59,305 nt of DNA, taken from the NCBI RefSeq assembly GCF_000003605.2, contig NW_003107089.1:491772-551076 (forward strand). Reading direction: 5' to 3'. This document shows, piece by piece, positions 1-12,260 of this stretch (positions within the stretch are counted from its first letter, which is position 1; each line of letters starts with the position of its first letter). The notes under the pieces are model-generated. The model had not been told where the DNA came from, did no database searches, and worked only from the letters and a program-made list of their open reading frames with translations. This DNA comes from Saccoglossus kowalevskii (lineage: Eukaryota > Hemichordata > Enteropneusta > Harrimaniidae). Position numbers and translations under genes: made by a program.

Positions 1-94
1 CAAAAAAGCACATTTTGTGCATATTTCAAATTACAGTGTCCAAAAAAAATATACTAACACAATTTTTAAATTCATCCAATAAGCTTTCCGAAAA

Positions 95-345
95 TATATA
101 GATTTGTACAGTTTGTGTGTGGCTTGTGTACAGTTTGTGTGTGGTTTGTGTATGATGTGTACAGTTTGTGTGTGGTTTGTTTATGATTTGTGTGTAGTTT
201 GTGTATGATATGTACAGTTTGTGTGTAGTTTGTGTACAGTTTGTGTGTGGTTTGTGTACAGTGTGCGTGTGGTTTGTGTATGATGTGTACAGTTTGTGTG
301 TGGTTTGTGTATGATGTGTACAGTTTGTGTGTGGTGTTTAGAATT
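95..345. repeat. GT-rich minisatellite
   Basis: Imperfect tandem repeats built from the words tttgtgtgtggtttgtgta and gatgtgtacag, with a unit of roughly 20-30 bases. The reverse strand reads as a Thr/His-rich open frame (72-362), which is a by-product of the repeat and not a gene. The array lies upstream of the kinase exon, probably in its intron. Confidence 0.85.
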
Positions 346-989
346 TGCACCTTCTTTATCATTTCATAATACTATGTCATTCTGTTTTCTATCTAATAGG
401 GATTTCAACATGAAGCTTTAAACAGACCAGATTATTTTATGGAATTGAGTGAATACTCCTCGTCTTAAAAAATATGTAAATATCTTTAGTGAAGAACGAA
501 AAATAATTTTTTTATTAAGATGTTTAAGGAAAAAAATACCAAAATATCAATTGCTTGCACAAGATTAGTACTTTTATTACAGAGCATTACATTATGTGAA
601 TGTAATGAATGATGGGGTATTTTTTTCTCCATTATTTAAAAAAATGAGTTTTAAAAGTTTTAAGAAATGTAATGCAATTTTTCTTTAACATTGTGCTTTA
701 TGGTATTATTGTAGAAGTAGATTTTTTTGAAAAATATTAGGACGAATTTCTCAAAAATATTGTTTTTTATTTGGTTATACATTAGGCTGTTTCTTTTGTG
801 AGTTCTAAAGACAGAAGTGCTACATTAATCATCAGGTCACATGTAAAAATAAACCATATATTCAAATTTAAGTGGATAATATAGCCTTGATGCCATGAGT
901 GTCAACTTGATCGCCAGTAAGTTCTATCAACTGATATTTATTTATTCACATGGTTTATTCCTTATGCGCAAACACATAGAAATTGATAG

Positions 990-1453
990 GTGCCATTCAT
1001 GGTGATTTTAATGAGTTCAACATTCTTGTTGCTCCAAAAGAAGTGAACAGTAACATTGTAACTGGAAAATCAGGAAGCTACACTTATGAAATATGTGGTA
1101 TATTAGATTTTGGTGATGTCCAATATAATTATTACGTCTTTGATGCTGCCATTGCAATCATGTACACAATGTTACAGAGCCAGGATCCTATCACTGCTGG
1201 TGGTCACGTGCTTGCTGGATACCTGTCAACATTTCCTTTATCTGAGCTTGAGTTGGATGTAATATATTATTGTATAGGTGCTCGGATTTGTCAGTCGCTG
1301 ATTTTAGGAATGTACACATACACTCTCCATCCAACTAATACATATTTACTAGACACCCAAGAAACTGGTTGGAAAGTATTGGAATTATTGTATTCTACTT
1401 CAAAAGAAGAAGTTGATAAATCATGGAACACAATTGTTTCTTGTAGCTGTTAA
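990..1453 (+). CDS. HYKK: hydroxylysine kinase-like protein, last coding exon (partial)
   Basis: C-terminal part of an aminoglycoside-phosphotransferase-fold kinase. The exon starts after the acceptor ending at 989; the open frame has no ATG at its start, so the 5' exons lie outside the window or were not recognised. The catalytic-loop motif HGDFNEFN (H-G-D-x4-N) is followed about 30 residues later by DFGD, the metal-binding motif. Downstream are conserved stretches such as YYVFDAAIAIMY and GGHVLAGY. About 154 residues are present; the vertebrate enzyme is about 370 aa, so this is under half of it. Family members phosphorylate 5-hydroxylysine with GTP in lysine/collagen catabolism (family knowledge). 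The stop TAA is at 1451-1453, and a polyadenylation signal AATAAA lies at 1632-1637. The APH fold is certain; the HYKK assignment rests on recalled similarity around the catalytic loop and the C-terminal region. Confidence 0.85.
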
Positions 1454-1631
1454 TTCAAGATGAGTAAAATGCTATTTTGTCCATTGTACCAGTAATCTAA
1501 CAATTCATGATATCGACGTGGAAAGTCAAATCTATGTAACTATATAACATACCTGACAAGTACTTCATAATGAACATGTACTCTAGAAACTGGTTGTCCT
1601 ATTTTGTTGTTTATTTCTGACAATATAAGCA

Positions 1632-1637
1632 AATAAA
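1632..1637 (+). promoter_or_regulatory. polyadenylation signal of the HYKK-like gene
   Basis: AATAAA about 180 bases after the HYKK-like stop codon, the expected place for the 3' end of this gene. A second AATAAA-like word occurs about 55 bases further on. Confidence 0.5.
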
Positions 1638-2658
1638 AAGCTTATGTAATACGTTGATGTTGGCTATCCTAAGTAATTAATTCCCACAATAAACAAAACT
1701 GTACAACATAACATCCAAGATTCGAATTCTATTTTAGATTTTTTATAACATGTGTGTTCTTTAACATATGCAATTGCCAGTTTTTTTTAGGTATGTTGTC
1801 ATTGAAAATGGATGATTGACCATCACCAGCGGCAGTGTCCTGCATCAATTTGGTTTACAATGAATGAGATTTAATCATTTCGGGACGACATCTTCAATTC
1901 TCTATTTTTAATGACTATTTTTGAAATCTGTGGTCATTTTTTTTTATTTTTACTTCTTCTTGAGAAGTTGTGATTAGTTGTGTAACATTGGGGAAACACT
2001 CAACACAATCCAACACTAATTCACAGACATATCCTACAACCCAACATTGGCCTTGTATTGGGATGCTTTGTCAATGCAATTGTGTCTAAAATATTTAGGT
2101 AAGATTTGGTAATATTAATTATAATTCACAGACTTTCCTACAACCCAAGTTTTTGAATCTACTTCTTGGATACTATTAAATTGATAAGATCTAAACATAA
2201 TAGAAACAGCAGATCTATTTCGACCGTCACGTCGCTTGTTTATATTAGTATTTTAATCGTCCTTGTGTATTATATAAAAATAGAGCATCATAAATAATTT
2301 ATTTTTGTAATATTAAATTATATATTAAATTGAAAAATCTTATAAATAAAGGAGCAACGGCTAGTTCGTTTTCATTGGCCACGATCCTTATATTATATAT
2401 ATATTATTGTTATATCTGCACCAACATGTAATTATTTCTTTCACCATCACACAAAAAGAAAATCAAATTTCAGAATGATGAAAGCATTAATAGTTTTTTG
2501 ACAATGAAGGTTTTAATTTTTTTGAAAAAACAACAACATAATTTGTGTAGAATCATTGATTTTACGCTATGGTTAATTAGAAATGCTTTAAAAAACGTCT
2601 CCGTTGTTTGCCATATTCATAAGATCATTTCTTCATATATCTTTCTAATATTGGCCAG

Positions 2659-2799
2659 AATTCTTTGACCTAAGTATTTTAACTACCTACAATGAAGTGA
2701 ATTACAATTTCAAAAATATTGAAATTCGTGTCAAAAATGTGCCAGAAAAAGAAGATGCTGACGTGGTATGCTTATCTGGTTGGCTACGTACTGTAAGAG
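2659..2799 (+). other. possible orphan exon, unrecognised
   Basis: An open stretch of about 47 codons with no ATG is bordered by an acceptor (AG at 2657-2658) and donor-like sites at 2793 (GTAAGA) and 2800 (GTAACA). The translation includes the words EIRVKNVPEKEDADVVCLSG and GWLRTVR, which look more protein-like than the surrounding AT-rich DNA. I do not recognise the family and see no partner exons. It could be chance or a transposon fragment. Confidence 0.2.
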
Positions 2800-3428
2800 G
2801 TAACATTAAATCTCGCATTGCACACTCTTAATTTAAACAACTGATTGGAACATACTAGTAATATGCCGATTGTTATTATACATATAAAAGCTGAACAGTA
2901 CATCACATGTAAATATAAGTTACATGCTCGATGCACTACAATGCATCATTGTAAAAATTGTCATGTTCCTGGCAGAGTTGGCACATAAATCTGACTCAAG
3001 AGACAAACAGGCCGCAATTTATAATATAAATGCCATGTTAGTTGAATAAACAGCTGTCGTATAATAACAATTCAGTGGAGAGAGTTATTTTAATTTAAAT
3101 CTCAATGGAAATGACAGGATAGACGTCAGGTCATTTGATCACAGTGTAGTCTAATAGACTAAGTGCAAAATGTAGTGAGATATATATGAGATTTACTACT
3201 GTAGCATAATTTAAAAAAATGGAACTTGAATATTTCCGACTGTACTCAAAATATCTGCAATCAATTTTATTGCAGAAACTATCCACCCCATAGGAATAAT
3301 AAGGTTGTACTTTTGATTCTACACTAAAATATGATACTATGTATACACAAAACCACTCGACCACGGCGTGTTTCGATGTTGGCGTCACATTTTTCAGACA
3401 GCAGTTCAAGTCGACAGTTTGTTCAGCA

Positions 3429-3475
3429 ATTTTGTTTGTTTGTTTGTTTGTTTGTATGTTATTTCGCTCTTCCAT

Positions 3476-3550
<75 letters not shown>

Positions 3551-3552
3551 TC
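3429..3552. repeat. TTTG then TTTA microsatellite
   Basis: A (TTTG)n run of about seven units at 3429-3456 is followed by (TTTA)n of about twenty units from 3473 to 3552. Three overlapping plus-strand frames of Leu/Phe/Ile/Tyr repeats come from this microsatellite and are not genes. Confidence 0.95.
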
Positions 3553-4351
3553 TATCTACAGGATTCATTTATTTACAGGATTCATACAAACGATAAAATC
3601 TTAAATATACAAAATGGATAAAAACAAGAGAAAACCACAAATAACTGTAAAAAACAATAACAAAGGAATTTCAATTATTAAAATTATCACACTTTTCACT
3701 GATTTTTAACTAAAAATTTACTCCATTTTTTTATGAAATGCGTTCTTCCAAAAAAACAATGATTTATTTTTGTCCAGAAAGATTTCTTCTTGTTCTGCCT
3801 TTGCACATTTGATGTGTTTAGCTCGGGGGGGGGGGGCGTCAGCAACAACAAGGTCTTCCACTGACGAAACACTTTCTCTTTGATGATTATGAACTTTGAA
3901 ATGTATACCTTTTTCTCTGTGAAATTCCAAACGCACATGCGTAAAAATGAGAAAAATGGCAAAAATCAATTAATATCATTTAAACAAAATGAATCACTTA
4001 TGTAACTAAAAGCAGCTGTCACATTGATTGACATGTTTAAAATAATTTTATTATTAACCTTCACACCATGCTGTGTCATAAATCTATTCAGCTCAGAATT
4101 AGTCACAGATGAAACTATAATCGTATTCATTCATCACACACTATTGTTCCATACGCATTGCATGCTTTTTGACTGTTTGTTAAAACTCGTTTCTGATTGG
4201 CTAGCTAACACATAACCTTCTAAAATAATCGATACACACCTTGCTATGTTACGTGAAATAATGTTTCTGTCATTCCCCAATACTGCAGAATGCTGCTAAC
4301 CAAGTAACGTTTCTCTTTGGTGACGTATGGTTTTCACAGGGGAACAGTGGG

Positions 4352-7300
4352 ATGGATCTAATTAATAATCTCAGCAAAGGATTGGGCACTGGATTGCAGG
4401 AAAATCAATCGACAATTAAGAATATCGTGATTGCAATTAGTACCGTGGGTGGTGGCCAGGTATTTCACAACAAAGTGTTTGTCTGTCCGTGCACCAACAG
4501 AGTTATCTACGGATTGACGTACATGTTTGCTCCCGCCGTCATATTGCTGTGCCTTGGTGAGTAACAGTTTTTACAAACAATACTACTAATACGGCAAACC
4601 TGAAAAAAGACTTAAACAATTAAACATCCAATATTGAGAAACTAATAAATAACGTGTTGATGTGCAAGAGTATTACCAAAAAATGTTCGACTGTGATGTC
4701 TTATACTATAAAGGTATGGGACCAATGCTAATTAACAAAAGAATATACAATTAAGGTGTTCTGAAGATGAAGAATAAGCGGAATATTCGTTACTCGTCAT
4801 CAAATAATGATGCCCCTGGGAGAATACAAGCACCGATTAGTTTAGATTGCGGTATTCAATCAAATAGATGGGGGTGTACACATTATCAAAATATTTTGTT
4901 TCAAAAGCGTCACATAATTATTTTTGAATGTTACACATGTCATTATATTCTCGAGTTTTTATCTGAGTATGAAATACTTGTTTGGAGATCACAAAATGAA
5001 CAGTTTTGTAAGCCATTTTAAAGCAATATTTCATAAACATGAAATCACCATGATGGCAACCTTGTAACTACATGATTTTTTCAACAAATATAATCAAATG
5101 GTAAGTGGTTCAAAAAGCCTTATTTTTCACGGATATTTGTCCTTTGTTTTTTTGTTTTTTTTTGTTTTGTTTTCTGACAATACAATTTAACTAATCATTG
5201 TCCGTGGAACACAAATTTGATTGAAACAAGGTCGGTATTAAATCTCTCTATTAGGCCACACTGATTTGATTTTATGGATGACATCTTCTGAAGACCCCAA
5301 AACTAATGCGAGAGGGCGAAAAAAAAAAATCGGCCAAAAAAAATAAAATGCTGCTAAAACCACAGGATTACGGAGCTATTATTACGAATTTAACCACAGT
5401 GTATCAAAAAACAACAAATCTTTATTTGTAGGAGGCACATGTTGATGTACACATTTCGTACTGTATTACTGTCACAGGTATCATCACCTTTGATTTTGAA
5501 AAGGCAAGAGGATAAGGCAGATGTTAGCTTTGCCAAAGGCATACACATCAACTCAATAATAAAGAAAAACTTACTGTGTTGTATTGAAAAAAATAATTAA
5601 TTAAAAATGAACAATAAGTTTGTCAACAGCAACCTGGAAATTAACTTCTTTGACATTCAAACTACAGCTTTTAAAGTGACACTTCAGATAGACTAAGTGT
5701 AGACACAAATGCTCTAGAACTACTTCAACTATGTAACAAATTATAAGAGGCTCGATATTGAAAAAAACACACACACCAACGTCACCCCGTAAGGGACTTC
5801 GGCCAAGGAGCTTCTGCTGCTTTCGTTGCAGTTTTGTCGACTTCAATGCGGACAAAGCAACCGAACTGATTTGTCGCCTGACCGACTTTTAGGCCACCAT
5901 ACACCTCCACTCTTCTCCCATTTCTCTCATCATTGCAGAAGAAACGCGGGACAGCCACTCTGGACAATATGTTCTCAAAGTTGTCTGGGCAAAACACGCT
6001 TGCCGCTACCGACCTCTCGTATAGCTGTGTAAACGTCTCCCTGGCCAAGTCAATTGCGTACCAGTCTACAACAATCCCTCCGTTTTACCCCTCAACTTGT
6101 ATGCTCACGTATTTTGGTGGTGTGGTCGCCATGTTGGATCATTTATGGCAAAATTTGCATGTTTTGAGACAATCTCTTTCCCATAGGTCTTTGCGCTTTA
6201 CGTAACGCCCATCTAACTGTGCGGAGTTTGGTTTTGGAGTAGTCCAAAACGAGTTTTACGACAAGTCGGCGCTTTGCGACAATATGAGTCGGCAAGTTCT
6301 GGACAGAAAACCGATCTGTGGAGACTCGTCGTCGGAGATTTTTTTTTTTTTTTTTTTTGAGAACAGGCGAAAACTAATGCGCGCGCGGATGTCATCCATA
6401 ACATTAAATTGGTGTAGCCTTACTATTATTCACAGAACACATTACACGCACGTGTGTCGTACAACCATACGCAAGCCAAAGTTTGACCAATTGTGATTAG
6501 TTGGCAAATTGAAAAAAAAAGACGCAACAGATTAAAATCATTACTTGAATGTATTAGTCCACTAGAATGAAATGGAATATACAAAATACACACAGGCAAT
6601 GGTTACACATTGACGTCATACTATGATGACGTGTTCCTATTATTTATGTATTAATAACTAATGAATTATTCCAACCATTGCATGCATGTTCAACATACGA
6701 GGGCGGGCTTAACTTTCTGTCATAATCGAGTTCCTTCAATAAATATGATAAAATATTTTTGATTGGTCAAATAACCGAGTTGGATACGATGTGTGATTCG
6801 TCAATTAATCAATTGAGATGAAGACTCCGGTGTAAGATTTATTATTTACAACTCACCATCTAGTTAGATTATTAACAAGTAAATATTCACATAAATAGTT
6901 CTGAGGATATTATTAAACAATTAATGAATATGGACATTTTAATACGCCCCTTGTTATCACAGGTGTTCTGATAAACAATACGACCTGGAGACTAGTCACC
7001 GGATGTTGCCGAATTCACTCCGTGAAAGACAAATGGCAAAAAGGCCGCCGTGTGGGTCAAATTGTTGTAAAAGCTTGCCTGGCACCATCTGCGTGGATAT
7101 TTATCTCATTATTAAAAGGAGAGTAAGTTTATTTTCTCAACTATTTAAAATATGTTAGTTTATTGGTCAATGTGGGAATGTCGTTATCAATGCATCTTGT
7201 TGATAATTTAAATAACCATCTACTGTGTATATTAAATACGTTAGGTTGATATCTTTCAATAAAGGTTCTACGGATGCGGTCAATCCACTGTACCCTGTCA

Positions 7301-8399
7301 GAATGCAAATGATAAAGTAGTTGTGTCCAATGAAGATAAAGCTATCTCTCAAATGTTTGGATGGATACTCGCCGTAGTGGGCGTTTTAATAATAATACTC
7401 ACTTACTGTCTTAGTCGAAGTTTTGGTCGATTCACCTATGCACAAAGACAATATGCAATGTTTTATAGTGCGGCGGAAAAGCAACTGTTTGAAATAAAAG
7501 CAAAGGTAAATAATAGTTTGTCTTGTCTCTTGATTCAATGAAATGTGAAAATTCTATAGTATTATTCAATATTATTATGCATCTGTCATCGTAACGCCAT
7601 AAGTTACAGCGTGCCGTAATTTTGCGGTATTGCACTGGGTATTTTCATCCTACCATATAAGGAAATGTGAATTCCAAATTTGGAATGATTACGCGCTTAA
7701 GCGTCCTCTAATAATAAAAACAAACATGGCTGCCACCAGGGTTTGACCGGACTCCACACAAAGAAGTTCGCTGATTTTGTTCTAAACATTTTGGATTTCG
7801 GAAGGAAGGAAAAGATGTACAATAATAAGGCTATTACGAGGATATCTCAAAGTATGCGCTCAGACAGTACACCGTCGCATCGACCACCGCTGCGAGTCGG
7901 TCGATACTCCAGCTGTACTTTCTACGTACATACTTTGAAGTGTCTTTTTAATAACCTCATAGTATCCTCAGTATGTGTACAAAATCACAAAAGTGGTTAG
8001 AGGTTAAGGCGCCACAGTCGCGCAACCTTCGTTCGAATTTCGTGTAAATAATAAGCAAGGTATCAAACCTATTATTTTTTACAGGAGCTTGCAAAGAAAG
8101 AAGCCGACATAAATACTGAGAAATTTTTTGATCAACAAGTCATTGCTCCAGCCCCCCTGCTGACCAATGATGAATGGCGGGATATGCAGAATGCCTGGGA
8201 TACCGTCACTGTTATTGGTTCATGCCGTGGTGGAGGACGAGGCTACACTCCCCTCTATCACTGGGCGAAATTTGGTTCTGACGGCGAGTGCGTTGAGCCG
8301 GCAAGCACGCTATCGTCAACGTCGTTGAAAGGTGAAACAGTCGAATTATTAAAATCGGAATGTCACAATGTGCCCGTTTACGATTCTACCAAGCGTTAG
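4352..8399 (+). CDS. calcium homeostasis modulator (CALHM)-like channel, gene 1
   Basis: Four coding exons: 4352-4556, 6963-7122, 7265-7505, 8085-8399 (921 nt, 306 aa), with introns in phases 1, 2 and 0. CALHM proteins are four-pass plasma-membrane large-pore channels that pass ions and ATP, gated by voltage and extracellular calcium (family knowledge). Visible features are a short N-terminal pore-helix region, a first hydrophobic segment, the extracellular C-P-C signature (C45-P-C47), and a second segment ending LLCLG. A Cys-containing second extracellular loop follows (GCGQSTVPC), then the last membrane segment (GWILAVVGVLIIILTYC), then the conserved FTYAQRQYAMFY stretch and a cytosolic tail with RGYTPLYHWAKF. 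The length fits the family (about 300-350 aa). The acceptor just upstream (AG at 4338-4339) suggests a non-coding 5' exon. AATAAA is at 8679-8684. Intron 1 contains the antisense ORF at 5782-6162. Confidence 0.9.
5782..6162 (-). pseudogene. antisense ORF with one in-frame stop, inside CALHM gene 1 intron 1
   Basis: On the minus strand an ATG in strong context (AACATGGCG) near 6132 opens a frame that runs 15 codons. It meets one TAA near 6087, then stays open to a TGA at 5782-5784. The part after the stop (about 101 codons) has mixed composition, with words such as DNFENILSRVAVPRFFC and VEVYGGLKVGQ, unlike translated AT-rich noise. The block 5.76-6.42 kb is richer in G+C and CpG than its flanks. 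I do not recognise the family. It may be a decayed nested gene or transposon ORF, or a gene whose short first exon ends at GTAAAA overlapping the stop. A poly-T run lies beside it at 6341-6358. Confidence 0.35.
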
Positions 8400-8678
8400 T
8401 AGTTAGACGAGGGACATTCTAGTCATCTGTCCACTCATAATTTAAATGCCACACCAAACAATGCGAGTATGTTTTGTGGGTATTTACCATGAATCAATAT
8501 TTTATGATATACATTATTTTGATTTCGCCGATAAACAAGCGCTCTGTGTAAACATACAATTAGTGTCTCATAAACGCACTTATTTCGGAGATATAATTTT
8601 GTTTTGTGAAATGCATTGTCAAGTTTCAACTATGTGAAAGCCGAAATTGCACTACTAAATTTAGTTCCAAAAGCAGTC

Positions 8679-8684
8679 AATAAA
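8679..8684 (+). promoter_or_regulatory. polyadenylation signal of CALHM gene 1
   Basis: AATAAA 280 bases after the CALHM gene 1 stop codon, in AT-rich 3' sequence. Confidence 0.5.
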
Positions 8685-9945
8685 ATTTGGACATAGTTGC
8701 ATTATACTTCAGCAGATTTTGCATAGAAAGGAAAGCAGAAGGCAATTGTTTAAACTGATCATTTCCTCAAATTATCACATCCCACACTGTCACTCGATAA
8801 GAGAATTGAATATCTTTTTAATTCACCGTACATTGTTTATTAATACAGAGCGTAATCATGGTAATATAACTATGACATACATACACAAACAACTTAAAGA
8901 CAGGAAGGTACTTACCATATATAATTGACTACAATCTTACACAATATGCTATCAAATATGTTGCCGCCCTGCGGACCATAATTTGGAAATTGTTTGAATT
9001 GATATTCCATTAGCAGTTCATTTGACAAATACTATATGCCATCTTATGAGTCCGTGATATGTAATGTTGTGAGTATTCGTCGTTAAACCCTTCTGCCATC
9101 TTTGTGCTAATTAAAAGTAACCAGCGACCCTTACCATAGAACATTGTAATAACTGAATTCATATCATTGAACAAGGATATTTTATCCGGCTGGACTACGA
9201 TTACCTCCTACCATTGTTTATCTAGTGAAATATCTGCATGATCATTTCTTTGTACATACAATCGTAGTGTAACAATGTAATATACTAATATACTTTCAAA
9301 TCGAAAACAACTGTTTTTAGTGTTGGTATTTTGAGCTCCGCCTGCCATTCTGTGTGTCTGATTTGTACATAATTTAGAAACATGGCTATTGGTCGATCCA
9401 TAATTGGGAATTCTGATATGTATTGGCATGTACGAACACTCACTAGGATGCAACGCAATCTCACCAGTCATACACAATCCTAAATTTACATTAATAATAA
9501 TAAAGTAAGATCCTCCGCAAGATGTGTTTTCTATAATCACGTTCAGAAACTGTTTTTTGTATGCAGTAAGTATGTCGCCGCATTCATAAACCCCTCCTGA
9601 AAAAGCCAATGGCATGTCTAGCTTATATTGAATATCTAAGCTATATAAGCCAGATCTTTATCAGATTCATCTAAGTTCTTAATCAATTTTTTTTTCGAGA
9701 TTTTTAACATTTGTTTTTTTACCATCAAAATGGGCTTCAAATGACATTTCTCCAGTATTTATTCAGAGTATAGCCGTAACCACTTTGAATCTTTGGTCCT
9801 TTCCAGCATGACTGTCCCAAAGCTGTGGGTTCCTGTGAACACACAAATGTTACGATCTATATTTTTTTCAATTTGACTTGTCTATTTTAATTTGGCTTAC
9901 TGAATAGAATTACATTACACTTGTTTGTACATCTTTGAAATTTTA

Positions 9946-10013
9946 TTACCGGGCAAGCTGTGACTTTATTACCAGGCAAGCTGTGACCTTATTACCGGGC
10001 AAGCTGTGACCTG
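9946..10013. repeat. short tandem repeat, three copies of about 25 bases
   Basis: The phrase attaccgggcaagctgtgac recurs three times in a row with single-base changes (accggg / accagg). Confidence 0.8.
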
Positions 10014-12099
10014 TATTCGCACTCCATAGAAACACAGGGAAAGTGTTAACTAATTTTGTATGTGAAGACACGTCTGATTGCTGATATACAGGCAACACCC
10101 GGTTGCTAAGCAGTCAGAAACCTGCGTGATTGCCAAGTGCCAACACCCCGAGTTTGTGATTCCCCGTAGTGACTTTAGTAGAAACTAACTAGTTTGGTGA
10201 GATTATCTACTAACAATCTTTGAGTAACTTCCAAGTCTTGGCGTGTTTCATGTCTCTATGCATAAGTCTATTTGAATGGGTGTACATCAACGATCACTGT
10301 ACCTCTGCTGATATGTGAGTGTCCCCGACTCGAAGAATCTCACTTCCGATATCCTGACCACACCCCGAACAATATACATCCGACTCTACACTTTTACATT
10401 TGTGAAACGACGGTTGAAAACACATTTACTCTAAAGCATGGTATGCTTCAGAATTTGTCTTGAATTTATCTTGGCTGAGTCCCAGGGCTTTTTATGTCTT
10501 TTTCGAACGAATGTCTTACCTGCGAGTCGGAGTGAAGACAACGCCACGCTTGTGATGGAGTAACTTGTGATGTGGTTTGACCAATATAAAGATTGAAAGA
10601 CAAAAATGTCGAACAAATTGCAAATTATTTTCTTCAATTTTGAGATATTTTTTTCCAGGATAATGTTGCTGCAATGTTGTCTTTCACTCTTAGTCTAAGA
10701 TAATAGACTATTAAATGTGTATGTTATTTTTCTAAATATTATGAAACTTTCTATGTATTTTTTTTAAAAATCTACCTATTTTAATGGACAAACCTCCGAG
10801 CGTATCGTACGCGATTGCCGAACATCAAAATGCTGAAAATGGTAAAGGATGTCACGCGATACGTTATGTCGATTATTTGTGGTATCTAGCTGGTGGTCGT
10901 CACTCGTCCCGCTGTTTACTGGTTGGCCAAATGCGTCCATGCATCAAAATGATTTTAACACTATTTATTTATATGTGAAAATGGACAAAATAGAGAGGAC
11001 CCAGGTCTACGTCGATAAAACCCAGAACACTCAAAGGGGTGTGTAATATCGATTATTCCCGATCATTATGCGATGGCCGCGTTTGGTCACGGATAAAATT
11101 CGCCCTGCAAGCAATCAGCGGCTGCTGAAATACGAGAGAATGAAAATTTCAGATCTCGAGCATAAGGTTGTGCTGATCTATCACCAAGTATTGCTCTCGG
11201 TAAACAAAATGCATAACAAACCATTCATATGTCAGAAGACTTAAGTTGATATTTCCATTTTGAAACTTGAGGTGTTAGTGTAAACTGTAAATGTGTGAAG
11301 GTTATATAGGATTTATTTTTTCTTTCGAAATTATGTCGATAACTCTGGGCGCAAAGATGAAACGACAGGTTAACCAATCACTGTACATCTTTTGAATAAA
11401 GGTCATTAATATTCCGACAATCCTACAATTACGCTGGCAGATTTTGTAAATTCTGGGAAGATATGTAATAATACAATGACTCGCGAAAATCCAACCACGG
11501 AATATACCTCATCACGAGTGAAATTTACTTCTATACTGCAAAAACTAAACAATGTAAACCAAATGTCACAATTACACTTATGGTCAAGCAGCTGAAATAC
11601 GACAAACTCGTCACGCAGTTCGCGAGACAAGACCACACAGCTGATCAAAGTAAAGCGAATAATGTTAAACGTTGTAGCATTTATTATCAACACCATCAAT
11701 TCGTGAGTTGTATGGTATTCCTATATTTAACATAAACAACTTGAGTGTGCGACTGACTGACACGTGGCATGTTTTGGTCTTGATTCTACAGATCTCTACA
11801 GATGGTCTGGGGTGAAAACAAATAGGTAACCGTACCTTAAAAATTCACAAAACATCGAAATAAATGGATAGCCAGCATTCACACAAATGAACAGAAATAT
11901 TACGAGAAGCAAATCCGGTTAGGGGAAGTGACATAGTGACCGTGGAAGTTTGTGACGTCACAAATAACACAATAATACCCATTATTATTAATGTAGACAT
12001 CTTGAGTGTGTGGTGACATATTTACGTAACTGTAGCCACATTGCATCACACATATTGGATAGATACTGTCAACGTCATCCAACATATATGTTCATTTAT

Positions 12100-12260
12100 T
12101 AGATATGGCCCAAAGCGTGCCCACTATGCGCATTCACATAGCGTTTACAACCGGTTATTAGTCCATGCAGTAATGCGAGATGTTTATTGGTATTTATCGT
12201 ATTGGTATTTCAACGGAATGACATACAAAATCCTTCACATATGGCCGGTGTTCTAGAGTT
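12100..12260 (+). promoter_or_regulatory. conserved promoter-proximal block of CALHM gene 2
   Basis: The sequence before the leader ATG matches the equivalent place in unit B (about 18580-18732), including gcagtaatgcgaga and cggaatgacata. Conservation outside codons points to promoter or 5' UTR function, though common origin by duplication explains some of it. No clear TATA box is seen. Confidence 0.4.

Larger units (their letters stand above)
1454..4339. other. intergenic region between HYKK-like gene and CALHM gene 1
   Basis: AT-rich DNA. It holds the HYKK-like 3' UTR, the weak exon candidate near 2.7 kb and the TTTG/TTTA microsatellite. Otherwise I see nothing I can support as a gene; the short frames here are low-complexity or lack splice context. 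Confidence 0.5.
8400..11399. other. intergenic region downstream of CALHM gene 1
   Basis: No gene that I can support. A minus-strand frame of 135 codons (9208-9615) is open, ATG-started and has five cysteines, but it has no splice context and no recognisable motif, so I leave it as an uncalled ORF. A three-copy tandem repeat sits near 9.97 kb. Confidence 0.5.

Noticed and set aside
72..362. 96-codon minus-strand frame rich in Thr, His and Asn
   Set aside because: It is the translation of a GT-rich minisatellite.
3331..3621. Three overlapping plus-strand frames of Leu/Phe/Ile/Tyr repeats
   Set aside because: They are translations of the TTTG/TTTA microsatellite in three frames.
9208..9615. 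135-codon minus-strand frame
   Set aside because: Open and ATG-started with several cysteines, but no known motif, no splice sites and no conservation evidence; not called as a gene.
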